Assembly (NCBI RefSeq): GCF_026262505.1
Contig: NC_067206.1
Span: 14,628,205 to 14,692,204 of the forward strand
Direction: 5' to 3'
Length of the DNA: 64,000 nt
Origin: Trichomonas vaginalis G3
Lineage: Eukaryota > Parabasalia > Trichomonadida > Trichomonadidae
The notes beneath the pieces are model-generated. The model ran no database searches and was not told the DNA's origin. It was given only the letters and a program-made list of their open reading frames with translations. The translations under genes were made by a program, and so were the position numbers. The stretch's first letter is position 1. Every line of letters begins with the position of its first letter. Below are positions 22,801 to 32,399 of the stretch, in pieces.

Positions 22801-23167
22801 CTTTACATTTGTAAACTGTCAAAAATGAAGTCACGCTATTTTTCATGCATTACACCATCAAAACATTCGTTTAAAAATTGAATTAAAAATTATCGTATGC
22901 ATTGAAAAATTAAAAAAATAAAAATGAACAATATTAATATATAATGAGAATATAATAAATTATCATAAAATTGAATAAAATTATCCAAAAAAATTGAAAA
23001 TTTTAAAAATTAAATAAAAAATAACAAATTTCATAAGAAAATTAAGGAATAGAGAAATATTAGATAGAAAGAGTATGTTTATTTATGATTATAAGATTGA
23101 AATAATGAGGTTTTGAGAGTTTTAAGAAGAATTTGATCTTTAGATTTTTTTGGAGGAAGTCTTTACA

Positions 23168-23820
23168 AGAAAGGAGTTAACAAATGCAGGGTATTGTCCC
23201 TTTACCCTGCATTTGTAAACTCCTTTCTCGAATTGAAATTCGATGTTTAACATTCTTTGAAAAAAGTGCAAGCTATTCGAGAAAGGAGTTTACAAATGCA
23301 CGGTAAAGGAACAATACCCTGCATTTGTAAACTCCTTTCTTGAATTAAATTCTCGATGTGACATTCTTTGGAAAAAGTGCAAGCTATTCGAGAAAGGAGT
23401 TTACAAATGCAGGGTAAAGGAACAGTACCTTGCATTTGTAAACTCCTTTCTCGAATTGAAATTCAATGAATCACATTCAAGTGAAAAAGTGCAAGCAATT
23501 CCTGATTTGCTCATATAGGTGCAGGGTCCTAGTGATAGACCCTGCAAATATATGAGCAAATCAGGAATTATGTCCGACACATTCGCATCGAAAGGTAAAA
23601 GTGCAAGATTTTCCCATTCTGCACATATTGGTGCAGGGTGCCAGTGATAGACCCTGCACCTATGTGTACAGAATGGAAAAACTATCTACTTTGAATATTC
23701 TGCATCGGAATCTCTTGGTCAATATACAATTAAATACAATGATCACATCGATATTTGGAGACACAAGATAAGTATCTCCAAATGCCGATGTGATCATATA
23801 TGATTGTCGATAAAAATTTG
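23168..23820. repeat. Hairpin array K2 (left arm of the foldback locus)
   Basis: Three near-identical hairpins with arms GAAAGGAGTTTACAAATGCA begin at about 23170, 23280 and 23391. Each is separated by a conserved ~45-nt spacer that ends AAAGTGCAAGCTATTC. They are followed by hairpins with arms GATTTGCTCATAT (23500-23570), CCCATTCTGCACATA (23610-23690) and TTGGAGA..TCTCCAAA/GATCACATCG (23725-23800). Hairpin plus spacer repeats every ~111 bp. The array is the inverted counterpart of K3. Confidence 0.88.
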
Positions 23821-23829
23821 AAATCTCAA

Positions 23830-24715
23830 ATAAGATGCAGATTAAAAAATGGATATGTGACCAAAATCAGTTTACAAACACAATATATAGTATATATATA
23901 GATACCTCATTGTATTCAAAATGAAATAAAACAAAATTTTTGAAATTCATATCTTATATAAAACACATTATTCCTCAATACTATATGAGTAAATACGGCT
24001 TGATTAGTATAGATATATGCACATATATTTGGCCCCCAATATAAATTCTATGTTTTCGGGAAAGCAAAAGGTCCAATCGGTGTATGATAAATTTCACCTC
24101 ACATGGCACCGCCCCTATACCAACAGAAAAATTCATTATCATTACATTATTGTATTGTAATTTTGCTTGGTTGAATTTTCAAGTAAAGAAATTGCAAGTA
24201 AGTGAAGGCAAAGGTTCTCACTTGTGTTGTAGATTTCAAAAATTACTATTTAGATACGTGAATACTCCAAAATTTTCTTATCGTCCAAAATTTTTCCATT
24301 TTTTCTCTGCCAAAACTGACAAAATACTTTTTCTCGCTATAGGAATGAGTTATAGCCATGTTCACCGTGGCATATGATGCAGAATACATTGCTGCATATA
24401 CCTTATTGCTTTCATGGTATGTTTCCAAAAACCTTATGTTAGATTTCGACGATCGTAGTCAATATTAGTTTCATTCATGTAAACACAGTGGAATTAAATA
24501 GAACTAGTATTACATATTTGTGTGATCTAAGTAAATTATGTATATCTCAAATTTTATCTCTGATGCATAACTTATTCTCACTCAAAAATAGTAATTTCAT
24601 TTTCTTATTCATATTATGATCATTTGCTATATGAGGTTAAATATATTTATATGTGTATAAGCTATAATAATGAAATTTTAAGTGAGTTGAAATTATATGA
24701 TTTGATGTGTATGAG
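23830..24715. other. Central region of foldback locus K
   Basis: About 0.9 kb between the two inverted hairpin arrays. It contains the inverted match to 17930-18010 at 24069-24135. The 97-residue frame at 24084-24377 has no motif and looks like chance. No gene was assigned. Confidence 0.45.
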
Positions 24716-24718
24716 TAT

Positions 24719-25111
24719 TTTCCCATTCTGCACATATATATGCAGGGTTAATCACTGGCACCCTGCACCAATATGTGCAGAATGGGAAAAGCGCGCACTT
24801 TTACCTTTCGATGCAAATGTGTCAAACACTTTTCCCATTCTGCACATATATATGCAGGGTCTATCACTGGCACTCTGCACCTATATGTGCAGAATGGGAA
24901 AAGCGCGCACTTTTACCTTTCGATGCGAATGTGTCAAACACTTTTCCCATTCTGCACATATATATGCAGGGTCTATCACTGGCACTCTGCACCTATATGT
25001 GCAGAATGGGAAAAGCGCGCACTTTTTCCAAAGAATGTCACATCGAGAATTTAATTCAAGAAAGGAGTTTACAAATGCAGGGTATTGTTCCTTTACCGTG
25101 CATTTGTAAAC
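24719..25111. repeat. Hairpin array K3, inner part (right arm)
   Basis: Three copies of a hairpin with arms CCCATTCTGCACATATATGC begin at 24722, 24834 and 24946, a period of 112 bp. They share a spacer GCGCGCACTTTTACCTTTCGATG.. and are followed by the start of a GAAAGGAGTTTACAAATGCA hairpin. The order is the reverse complement of K2. The array is interrupted at 25111 by element I and resumes at 26949. Confidence 0.9.
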
Positions 25112-26948
25112 TGTCATAAGACGAAATGGTGGAAGTGAGATGAAGTCAAAAAGTGACATATATTTGGCCGGCTAAATTTCCCTTTAGTTTACATGTCAAA
25201 ATTACAATAAATTAATTATTTTGCTTAGCAATTAGCTATGTATTAAAACTAAAATTATTACTATTCAATTCTTTACATTCAAATATTAAACAATTCAAAT
25301 TTAATAACAAAGATATTACAATAAATAAAAAAAATGATTAAAAATGTCCCTGAAAATTTTCTGAAAGCTATCTCGTGTTTAGGTCTCAGTTTTTTTTAGA
25401 AATAGAAAAAGATTGGATTTAACTTTCAAGCATTATATATAGTTTTGTATATGGAAGCCTTTAAATACAAGTTAATGATATGGAGTTGTATTGCGAGGAA
25501 GAGGGAATCAAAGAAATTGACGAAGTTCCAGAATTTTATTCAACAATTCTTAATCAATTAACAAAAACTATACCGAAACTTATCTTACCATCCAAATCAA
25601 ATCACATTACATACGGAATAAACATTTAATCTTTTACCATTAAAATTATATTTATACGTTATTTAATTTTTTACGTCTAAGTTGAATAGGATAATAGCCG
25701 AAGATATAAAGTAACTATAGTTTACAAGCTAAGGAACAAATCAGCATTGAAACTAAAAAATGCTGAAATATTATAATAAATTGAAGAAATACTGTGATAG
25801 AATACCTAGTTATACTAGATACTATTATAATATGAATTCATTTGTATTGAATATCGATAATAAAAAATCGATGAAATATTAAAATGAGAATAAATTAATA
25901 ATGAGATTATAAATTAGAATTATTTCTCTTTTATTTAAAATAAAAACTTAGTTCTATTTAAATTCGATAAAGAAGTATTAAAAAGTTGTATTATACGTAT
26001 GATGTTGCCCGATGTTTGGTAACACTATTGTAGAATATAAGCATATATGATAGAAAAGCAATATGCTTAATATCGAGTAATTCTAATTTTTTACGAAATT
26101 ATTCAAATACGTTGTTTTTTAAAATGAAAAGATAAGCATACCATTATGCAGTAGTTTGCGCACATATACTATGCTGATGAAAGTTGGTCTCTAATTCGAA
26201 ACTTGAGTCTGTCAAATTGACGTTCCATCTTATTTTAATCGATATTCAATACAAATGAATTCATATTATAATAGTATCTAGTATAACTAGGTATTCTATC
26301 ACAGTATTTCTTCAATTTATTATAATATTTCAGCATTTTTTAGTTTCAATGCTGATTTGTTCCTTAGCTTGTAAACTATAGTTACTTTATATCTTCGGCT
26401 ATTATCCTATTCAACTTAGACGTAAAAAATTAAATAACGTATAAATATAATTTTAATGGTAAAAGATTAAATGTTTATTCCGTATGTAATGTGATTTGAT
26501 TTGGATGGTAAGATAAGTTTCGGTATAGTTTTTGTTAATTGATTAAGAATTGTTGAATAAAATTCTGGAACTTCGTCAATTTCTTTGATTCCTTCTTGAA
26601 GCGTTGAAATTTCTTATTGACTCTCTTTTTATAACTTTTGAAAGAAACCGTAAAAATTGTGAAACATGCTTTTTAATAAAAAACAATTTTGATGAAAACC
26701 ATAAATTAATTTAAAATTGAAATAAATTTTTGAAATCTATGATATTGAATAAAAAAATTTATAGTGTAGATATTGATGTAGATATAGATGTTAATTTTAA
26801 TATGATATTTGATAAAATTTTTTTATCAAAACATACTGATTATAGGTTGACATGTAATATGATATTTTGCCTTGTAAATATATTTGGTCGGCAAAATAAC
26901 CTAATTACTCTTATTTTGAGTTCACTTCCACCATTTCGTCTTATGATA
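25112..26948. mobile_element. Element I: foldback-like transposon inserted in array K3
   Basis: The left end is TGTCATAAGACGAAATGGTG; the right end read inward is TATCATAAGACGAAATGGTG. AAAC flanks both sides (25108-25111, 26949-26952). Internally, about 350 bp at 25500-25850 recur inverted at 26240-26595 with near identity, so the body folds into a long stem with a ~390-bp loop. The sole ORF is 49 codons (25480-25629). It is non-autonomous as it stands. A second copy lies at 41524-42935. Confidence 0.8.
25480..25629 (+). CDS. Unrecognised 49-aa ORF of element I
   Basis: The frame begins MELYCEEEGIKEIDEVPEFY and ends YGINI. It is preserved in the second copy of the element at about 41890, where only silent or no changes were seen in the portion compared. 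Part of it lies in the inverted arm, so it may be constrained by the palindrome rather than by protein function. No homologue was recognised. Confidence 0.3.
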   Translation: MELYCEEEGIKEIDEVPEFYSTILNQLTKTIPKLILPSKSNHITYGINI

Positions 26949-27190
26949 AAACTCCTTTCTCGAATAGCTTGCACTTTTTCACTTGAATGTGATTCATTGA
27001 ATTTCAATTCGAGAAAGGAGTTTACAAATGCAGAGTATTGCTCCTTTACCCTGCATTTGTAAACTCCTTTCTCGAATAGCTTGCACTTTTTCCAAAGAAT
27101 GTCACATCGAGAATTTAATTCAAGAAAGGAGTTTACAAATGCAGGGTATTGTTCCTTTACCGTGCATTTGTAAACTCCTTTCTTGAATAT
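26949..27190. repeat. Hairpin array K3, outer part
   Basis: It resumes the right arm after element I. Hairpins with arms GAAAGGAGTTTACAAATGCA lie at about 27013-27077 and 27124-27186, separated by spacers containing AGCTTGCACTTTTTCC. It is the inverse of the outer part of K2 with the same spacer sequence. Confidence 0.88.
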
Positions 27191-27474
27191 CTTTATTTGT
27201 TTAAATTATAAATATCACATTCTGTATTAAACTCGTCAAATCTCCTCACTTTCCCATTACAATCATAAATAACCATTATCTATATTTCTTAAATTTCTCT
27301 ATTTGTTAATTTTCTTAATGCTCAATTATTTTTTTATTTTTTTTATTTTTTTGGAAATTTTTATTCAATTTTGTGTTGAATTTATTCAATTCTCTTTATA
27401 TAATAAAATTATTCATTTTTATTTTTTTAATTTTTGAATACATACGATAATTTTTAATTCAATTTTTAAACGAA

Positions 27475-27532
27475 TGTTTTGATGGGACGAGCTTACTGAG
27501 CATAGGCTCATCCCATCAAAACTGTTGTAAAC
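27475..27532. repeat. Hairpin GATGGGA.GAGC (intact counterpart of the element C target)
   Basis: Arms GTTTTGATGGGACGAGC / GCTCATCCCATCAAAAC. The same palindrome at 19151-19197 is split by element C, with the remainder at 22855, so this copy shows the unoccupied sequence. A new terminus (TGTTGTAAACAG, element J) starts directly at 27533. Confidence 0.85.
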
Positions 27533-27600
27533 AGAAATTCATCAAAAGTGACACCTCAGAAAAGCTAAAATATTGAATTTTTGGAACTTTTGATAGAGCA
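27533..27600. mobile_element. Left terminus of an unplaced element J
   Basis: TGTTGTAAACAGAAATTC followed by CATCAAAAGTGACACC has the TG-start and GTGACA motif common to the integrase-type elements. A similar terminus is at about 7668-7700. The right end was not found, so the extent is unknown; it may belong to the element that carries E. Confidence 0.45.
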
Positions 27601-28158
27601 CGTTTTTAAATATTAATTAAAGTAAATGTATATTTTGTAAAGATTCTTTTTAATAAAAAAATAAAATTTTGAAGAAGAACACAAAATCTTCTGAAAAATA
27701 ATATCACATAAACTCATATTATTTTCTAATATATAACTATTTTATATAAAAATCAAATTCAATGATCTTAAAAGCGAAGGATAAACCTCAAAATTTACGA
27801 ATATAATGAGTGGGAATATAATGCTTATCTATCATAAAACCATATGAAATATCAATTTTTGCTTTACGCCTAATTTTTGACGACAATTAGCAAAAAATGT
27901 TAAATGTTAACACTCAGTCCATTTGAATATGAAAATAAAATTGACTTTGATTAAATGTTTTTATTTATCATGCAATTCTTCTTGCGACCAAAGATTTGAA
28001 TAAAAGTTCAAAAAATAAGATAGCTTAAAAAATAATGTACGGTAGTGTTTACTAATAGATGAATAGTATATAAATTCTATTAAAATGGATTTGATCCAAA
28101 AAAATATATAAATTTGATCATAAATAAAATTGTTTAGTAGTCATTTAAAATGATGTAA

Positions 28159-29219
28159 TTATTCAAATTTTGCTAAGACCCATTCGTATTTGATATATAA
28201 CTCCCATTTTTGCATTTCTGGCTCGTACCAAAATTTTGAAACTTCGAATAATTCGTTAGGAGTGTAATTACTATTCGTTTTTGGATTAATATCGAGAGAT
28301 AAATGTGGTGTATTGTTGTATTTTTCAATGAACTGCTGAACTGAGTCCTTGATTTGTTGAATATCATCCAACTCGTCTGGCAAAAACTTTTCTAAGCATG
28401 GCCACAGGCGCTCCACCTTGCCGTTCTGTCTTAGCATATACGGCAAGGTGTGCTTCCAAACTATTCCGTTTTCCTGCATAACCTGGCCGAATTCACCGCG
28501 GTTTTCACCGCCATTATCGGTCCAGATGCAGCAAGGAATAAACTCCTCTAAAAGTTTTCTTAAAACCTTCGCTGTTGAGTTGGAAGACTTGTTTTTCAAT
28601 AATTTAGTTTTGAGAACTTTACGTGTCATATCATCCAATATGGCAAAAATGGAAAAGAAACATTACCGTGAAGGTAATGAATATCGCAGTGCCATATCAA
28701 ATTCTTTGATATGGCACGATATTTGGTAGGTGGATCTGCTGGTTTGTAATCTCTTTTTGAAGATAAACCTGATTCCATCATAAATTTTTCCACTTGATGA
28801 TGCTTTATTTTTTGTAAATTGTCAAAAATTTGATCTTTTGTCAAATCTTCTATATTTTCAAATTCTTTTGCAATTTTTTCTTTTTCTTTCTCACAATCGG
28901 GATTGTGAGCAATATTTTGAAACCTTTTAATCAATAAATAAGCTTTTGAAATTCCTCCTTTATATTGTGAAACACAAGAATTAATTAATTGTTTTTGCTC
29001 AAATGTTGGTGGATTTGGTTTTCTGCCGCGACTAACTTTTGGTAATTCGATTTCTTGAAGTTGAAATGCTCTTCTTATTGTATTTTCGGCAACATTCAAT
29101 TTAATTTTACCATTTTCCAATTCAACTTCCTTTCCCACACTTTTGTAAGATTCGCCTTCTTCTATTCTTCTTTTAGCTTCAAATAGCCATTCTCTGCTTA
29201 TAGATTTGGCAGTAGTCAT
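28159..29219 (-). pseudogene. Integrase-type transposase of element E (one frame break)
   Basis: The likely start is ATG 29219 (MTTAKSISREWLFEAKRRI), giving an HTH-like N-terminus and a KVSRGRKPNPP linker. Then come LIWHCDIHYLHG (first D), CCIWTDNGGENRGEF (second D) and LRQNGKVERLW (E) with 34 residues between the last two. A C-terminal region is rich in Trp and Tyr. The frame changes near 28640, between the first and second acids. The protein would be about 350 aa, most like the element D integrase. One apparent lesion suggests recent inactivation or a sequencing error. Confidence 0.8.
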
Positions 29220-29480
29220 AAAAGTGGTCTTTCTTTTGTGATAAGATTCAAATTTGAATGTGGATGATAAATAAAAATAAAAAATAATTGTTATAATTTT
29301 GTTTCGTACCGAAATGGCTAACAAAAAAGTGACAGAAAACCTTAAATTGTGCGGCAATTTTAATTAAAAAAATAAACATGAATTTTTGTGATTGATATTA
29401 TGCATTTTATTTATATTATATAAGATTTAAATTTAGGGGAAAAATTGAAAAAAAATAAGATTGGAAGTCTTTAGGTAAGA

Positions 29481-29661
29481 AGGAAAAGGCAAGAGGTATA
29501 TAGGTACACTATATATCTCTTGCCCTTTCATTCTAAGTAGAAATGGGAATTGCAGGCTATGAGGCACTGATATATAATCAGTACCTCATAGCCTACAATT
29601 TCCCTTATTAGACTTCCAAACTTTGAGTTAACGTCTTGACATTAACTCAAAGTTTGGAAAA
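29481..29661. repeat. Three hairpins in element D
   Basis: Arms AGGAAAAGGCAAGAGGTATA (29481), GAATTGCAGGCTATGAGGCA (29547) and AAACTTTGAGTTAA (29618). An outer pair TTGGAAGTCT/AGACTTCCAA (29461, 29609) encloses the first two. The second resembles a hairpin at 43284 (GGCTATGAGGCACTGAT). Confidence 0.85.
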
Positions 29662-30101
29662 CTTCACGTAAGAATCAATCGTCAAAAACCTCGATTGCAG
29701 TTATATTCATTGTGTTAAATTTGATTTATTTTGAAATTTTTATAAATTAAATTTTATATAACATAAAGCGTTATGAATTAGTATTTCCATATGAATTTTA
29801 TCTCGAAAATAGTAATTCTGTACAGTTATATTTCGGTTAATTTTGGAAATTTCTAGGAATAGTTTAAGATAGTATGATTATTTGTTTTTTTTGGACCTGA
29901 AAATCCCATAGTATCATTTTTTTGGCTCCAGTAATTTAAACTCTTGTTCGCGCGAATCTTTGTAGTTTGCATCAAATTTTGAATTTAAAAACAAGAAAAA
30001 TAGTGAAATAAAGTAAAGAAAATCGAGGTTTTTATTCGTAAATAATTGGCTTTTGATTACGTATGGCTCTAAAATGAAGATTTTGTTTTGGAATTTTATC
30101 A

Positions 30102-31301
30102 TTATTCTTTTGTCGTGAAATTTTCTATGCTTTCTTTGAGGCTGATGACCTGGCCATCAACCTCCCAATATGCTTCTTGATTTTGATCGAGGTACCAATG
30201 TAAATCTTTTTCATGATCTTCAAAATCTGTTGGAGTAAAGTGTACGCCTGTGATTGGATTAATCGGCAGGCTCGCGTGAGGCATATTATTGTAAAAATGT
30301 ATTACTTTTGGAATATCTTCATTACATCTGCAATTTTTTTCTGCATTGGGCCACCACTTTTCTATCTTTCCATTAGCCTGTGGATTTCCAGGCTTAATGA
30401 AAATTTGTGTAATTGAGTGTTTTTTGCAAAGTTTCGAGAATTCTCCGAAATTCTCTTTCCCGTTATCCGTCCAAATCGCGTAAGGATAACCGGGAATCGT
30501 TTGTAAAGCTCTTTCAAGTATTATAGCTGTATTATGAGCCGTTTTTTCTTTCATGAGCTGATAATCAATAATTTTTCGAGAACGATCGTCGATTATGGCA
30601 TATAAATATTGGCCTATCGTTCCATGCCAGTAATGAATATCGGCGTGCCATATTTCATGGCACTTTGTTGCAATGTAATTTCGAGGTTTGTATTTTTGTT
30701 CTGTAATTTCTTGATTTTCAGGAGGTTCCTTGATGAGGGCCTCATAAATTTTCCTTCCCATTCTGTAAGACGGAGGTGGAAATGGTTTTTCGATGTAATT
30801 AGCTGAAATTAAAGATTCTTCGACAGAATTTGTTTTTAAAACTGGACCATATGATTTCGGGACTTCAGTAACTAAAGAAATTCTATCAGTTTCTTTAAGC
30901 CAGTTACCAGAAGTAAAAAGGTTTGCATTTTGGAAGTTTTCTTTGATTTGCTGAAATTCTTGAGGGTGACTCTCAATTTTTGTAAGGTCTGTTTGAATTT
31001 TCTGTATTATTTTGTTGATTCCAGTATTCGGCATTTGATCTTTGAAATTACAAAATGCTTGAGCAGCATCCAAATCGATTTCTTCTGGTTTTCTTCCTTT
31101 TGGAGGATGATAAGGAATTGGCGCACGTAATTTTACTGCTTTTCGAAATGTGTTTTCAGAAATTTTTGAATATATAACTCTGCCTTCATGATTTATTTTA
31201 GCTTTCGCGCAAATATCAGTTAACTTAACTCCATTATTTGATTTTGTGATGGCTTCACAAAGCCAATCAATATCAATCTCTTCTGGAGAATGTCTTCTCA
31301 T
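30102..31301 (-). CDS. Integrase-type (rve, D34E) transposase of element D
   Basis: An intact 399-aa protein starts MRRHSPEEIDIDWLC. An N-terminal DNA-binding part (SENTFRKAVKLRA) and a PPKGRKPEEID linker precede a long spacer. The core has CHEIWHADIHYWHG (D221), IIDDRSRKIIDY, IWTDNGKENFGEF (D279) and PQANGKIEKWW (E314). The C-terminus contains HASLPINPITGVHFTPTDF, like the E protein (SLDINPKTNSNYTPNEL). D and E form a clade distinct from A, B and C, which have 35 residues before the Glu. It should catalyse excision and integration of D. Start: first ATG, 284 bp from the right terminus. Confidence 0.9.
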   Translation of the reverse strand: MRRHSPEEIDIDWLCEAITKSNNGVKLTDICAKAKINHEGRVIYSKISENTFRKAVKLRAPIPYHPPKGRKPEEIDLDAAQAFCNFKDQMPNTGINKIIQKIQTDLTKIESHPQEFQQIKENFQNANLFTSGNWLKETDRISLVTEVPKSYGPVLKTNSVEESLISANYIEKPFPPPSYRMGRKIYEALIKEPPENQEITEQKYKPRNYIATKCHEIWHADIHYWHGTIGQYLYAIIDDRSRKIIDYQLMKEKTAHNTAIILERALQTIPGYPYAIWTDNGKENFGEFSKLCKKHSITQIFIKPGNPQANGKIEKWWPNAEKNCRCNEDIPKVIHFYNNMPHASLPINPITGVHFTPTDFEDHEKDLHWYLDQNQEAYWEVDGQVISLKESIENFTTKE

Positions 31302-32040
31302 CTAGAATATTTTCAATACTTTACATACAAACATTTTTATTTCTAAAAAACTTTTTAATTTTTTCTAGGATATATGAATGAAAATAGTTAGAACAAGATT
31401 TTGAAGCTCAAAACATTAAAAATTATTAAAGATTTGTATAATATGATTAAAAATGGGAAATAATATGAGGCAATATAAAGGAATATGAATATTAAATAAA
31501 TATATCTAAATAGAAAGAATCAGAAAAATCAAATTATTGGCGCCAAAAATGTCACCTTTTTGGTGAGCCATTTCGGTATGAGATAATAATTGTTATAATT
31601 GAAATGAAGAAGTAATTTAAAACGATTTTATTTATGATCAAATTGTATATATTTTTTGGATCAAATCCATTTTAATAGAATTTATATACTATTCATCTAT
31701 TAGTAAACACTACCGTATATTATTTTTTAAGCTATCTTATTTTTTGAAATTTTATTCAAATCTTTGGTCGCAAGAAGAATTGCATGATAAATAAAAACAT
31801 TTAATCAAAGTCAATTTTATTTTTCATATTCAAATGGACTGAGTGTTAACATTTAACATTTTTTGCTAATTGTCGTCAAAAATTAGGCGTAAAGCAAAAA
31901 TTGATATTTCATATGGTTTTGAATAGTTCACGGAAACGTTCTGGGAAAGAGTCATAGTAAATGTAGTCAGACATGTCTTTGTAATGAAATAAAAAATTAA
32001 AAAAAATAAAAATAAGGTTATTTTTTATTTAGTGAGGACG

Positions 32041-32127
32041 GTAGTGAAGTCGTTAGTGAAGTCGTTAATGAAGTCGTTAGTGAAGTCATTAGTGAAGTCA
32101 TTAATGAAGTCAATAGTGAAGTCGTTT
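32041..32127. repeat. Minisatellite, 12-bp unit GTTAGTGAAGTC, about 7 copies
   Basis: Seven tandem units vary between GTTAGTGAAGTC, GTTAATGAAGTC and ATTAGTGAAGTC. The core GTGAAGTC resembles the subterminal GTGAAGTC/GACTTCAC found in the ends of elements B, C and I. Confidence 0.85.
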
Positions 32128-32169
32128 ATGTGTCAGATGGTTTTGTAAATATTTAGGGTTAAGTTGGTG

Positions 32170-32391
32170 TTATGGTTGTGTTGTAAAATATACGTTACTG
32201 GTTTCGTAAAGTGTCAAAACCGCTAAGTGGTGTACGGAGGCGCGCAGTCCCTCAGTACGCAACTTAGGTATATTAATTTTTAGATCTTGAATGGATGGAA
32301 TTAATGGCCAGTCCATAGGATCACTCAATGGAATTTTGAAATCAATTGGATTTTGAGGTGGAGCATCAATATATTTCAGTAATAAAGACAT
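32170..32391 (-). CDS. Unrecognised 73-aa ORF
   Basis: The frame starts MSLLLKYIDAPPQNPIDFKI with a Pro-rich first half. Composition is protein-like, and the upstream stretch at 32400 contains AAAAGTGACA. No domain was recognised and no downstream partner exists. It may be the 5' end of a truncated transposon gene. Confidence 0.35.
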   Translation of the reverse strand: MSLLLKYIDAPPQNPIDFKIPLSDPMDWPLIPSIQDLKINIPKLRTEGLRASVHHLAVLTLYETSNVYFTTQP

Positions 32392-32399
32392 TTATGAAT

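Larger units (their letters stand above)
19198..22854 (-). mobile_element. Element C: apparently complete integrase-type DNA transposon
   Basis: The left end is TGTTGTGCATGAAAAATAGC and the right end read inward is TGTAATGCATGAAAAATAGC, followed on both sides by GTGACTTCA-TTTTGACA. It is flanked by CCATC at 19193-19197 and 22855-22859. The 3657-bp element contains an uninterrupted integrase (21179-22150, minus strand), a 125-bp tandem repeat and three hairpins. It sits inside a palindrome of locus K, whose intact counterpart is at 27475-27530, so the empty site is known. It is the best candidate for an autonomous member. Confidence 0.87.
29299..31585 (-). mobile_element. Element D: integrase-type DNA transposon inserted in E
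   Basis: Termini TTGTTTCGTACCGAAATGGC and, inward from the right, TATCTCATACCGAAATGGC, each followed by AAAAAGTGACA or AAAAAGGTGACA. The 15-bp repeat ATAATTGTTATAATT flanks it at 29284-29298 and 31586-31600. The element carries an intact 399-aa integrase and three hairpins. It landed just upstream of the E transposase start. Confidence 0.87.
27836..31920 (-). mobile_element. Element E: integrase-type transposon with ~300-bp inverted repeats, split by D
   Basis: The segment 27836-28137 (AAAACCATATGAAATATCAA..) recurs inverted at about 31616-31920 with near identity. Inside lie a broken integrase gene (28159-29219) and element D (29299-31585). Without D the element is about 1.8 kb. Long near-identical inverted repeats imply a recent origin or gene conversion. 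The target duplication is not evident. Confidence 0.75.

Noticed and set aside
24345-24475. Resemblance to the RNase H end of a copia-type retrotransposon (AEYIAA-like string)
   Set aside because: Only a single short string fits; neighbouring motifs, terminal repeats and other parts of such an element are absent.
23168-27190. CRISPR-like array
   Set aside because: Regular ~111-bp units with alternating conserved and palindromic parts look CRISPR-like at first. But the palindromic part is longer than 60 bp, the spacers are conserved rather than unique, there are no cas genes, and the setting is eukaryotic.
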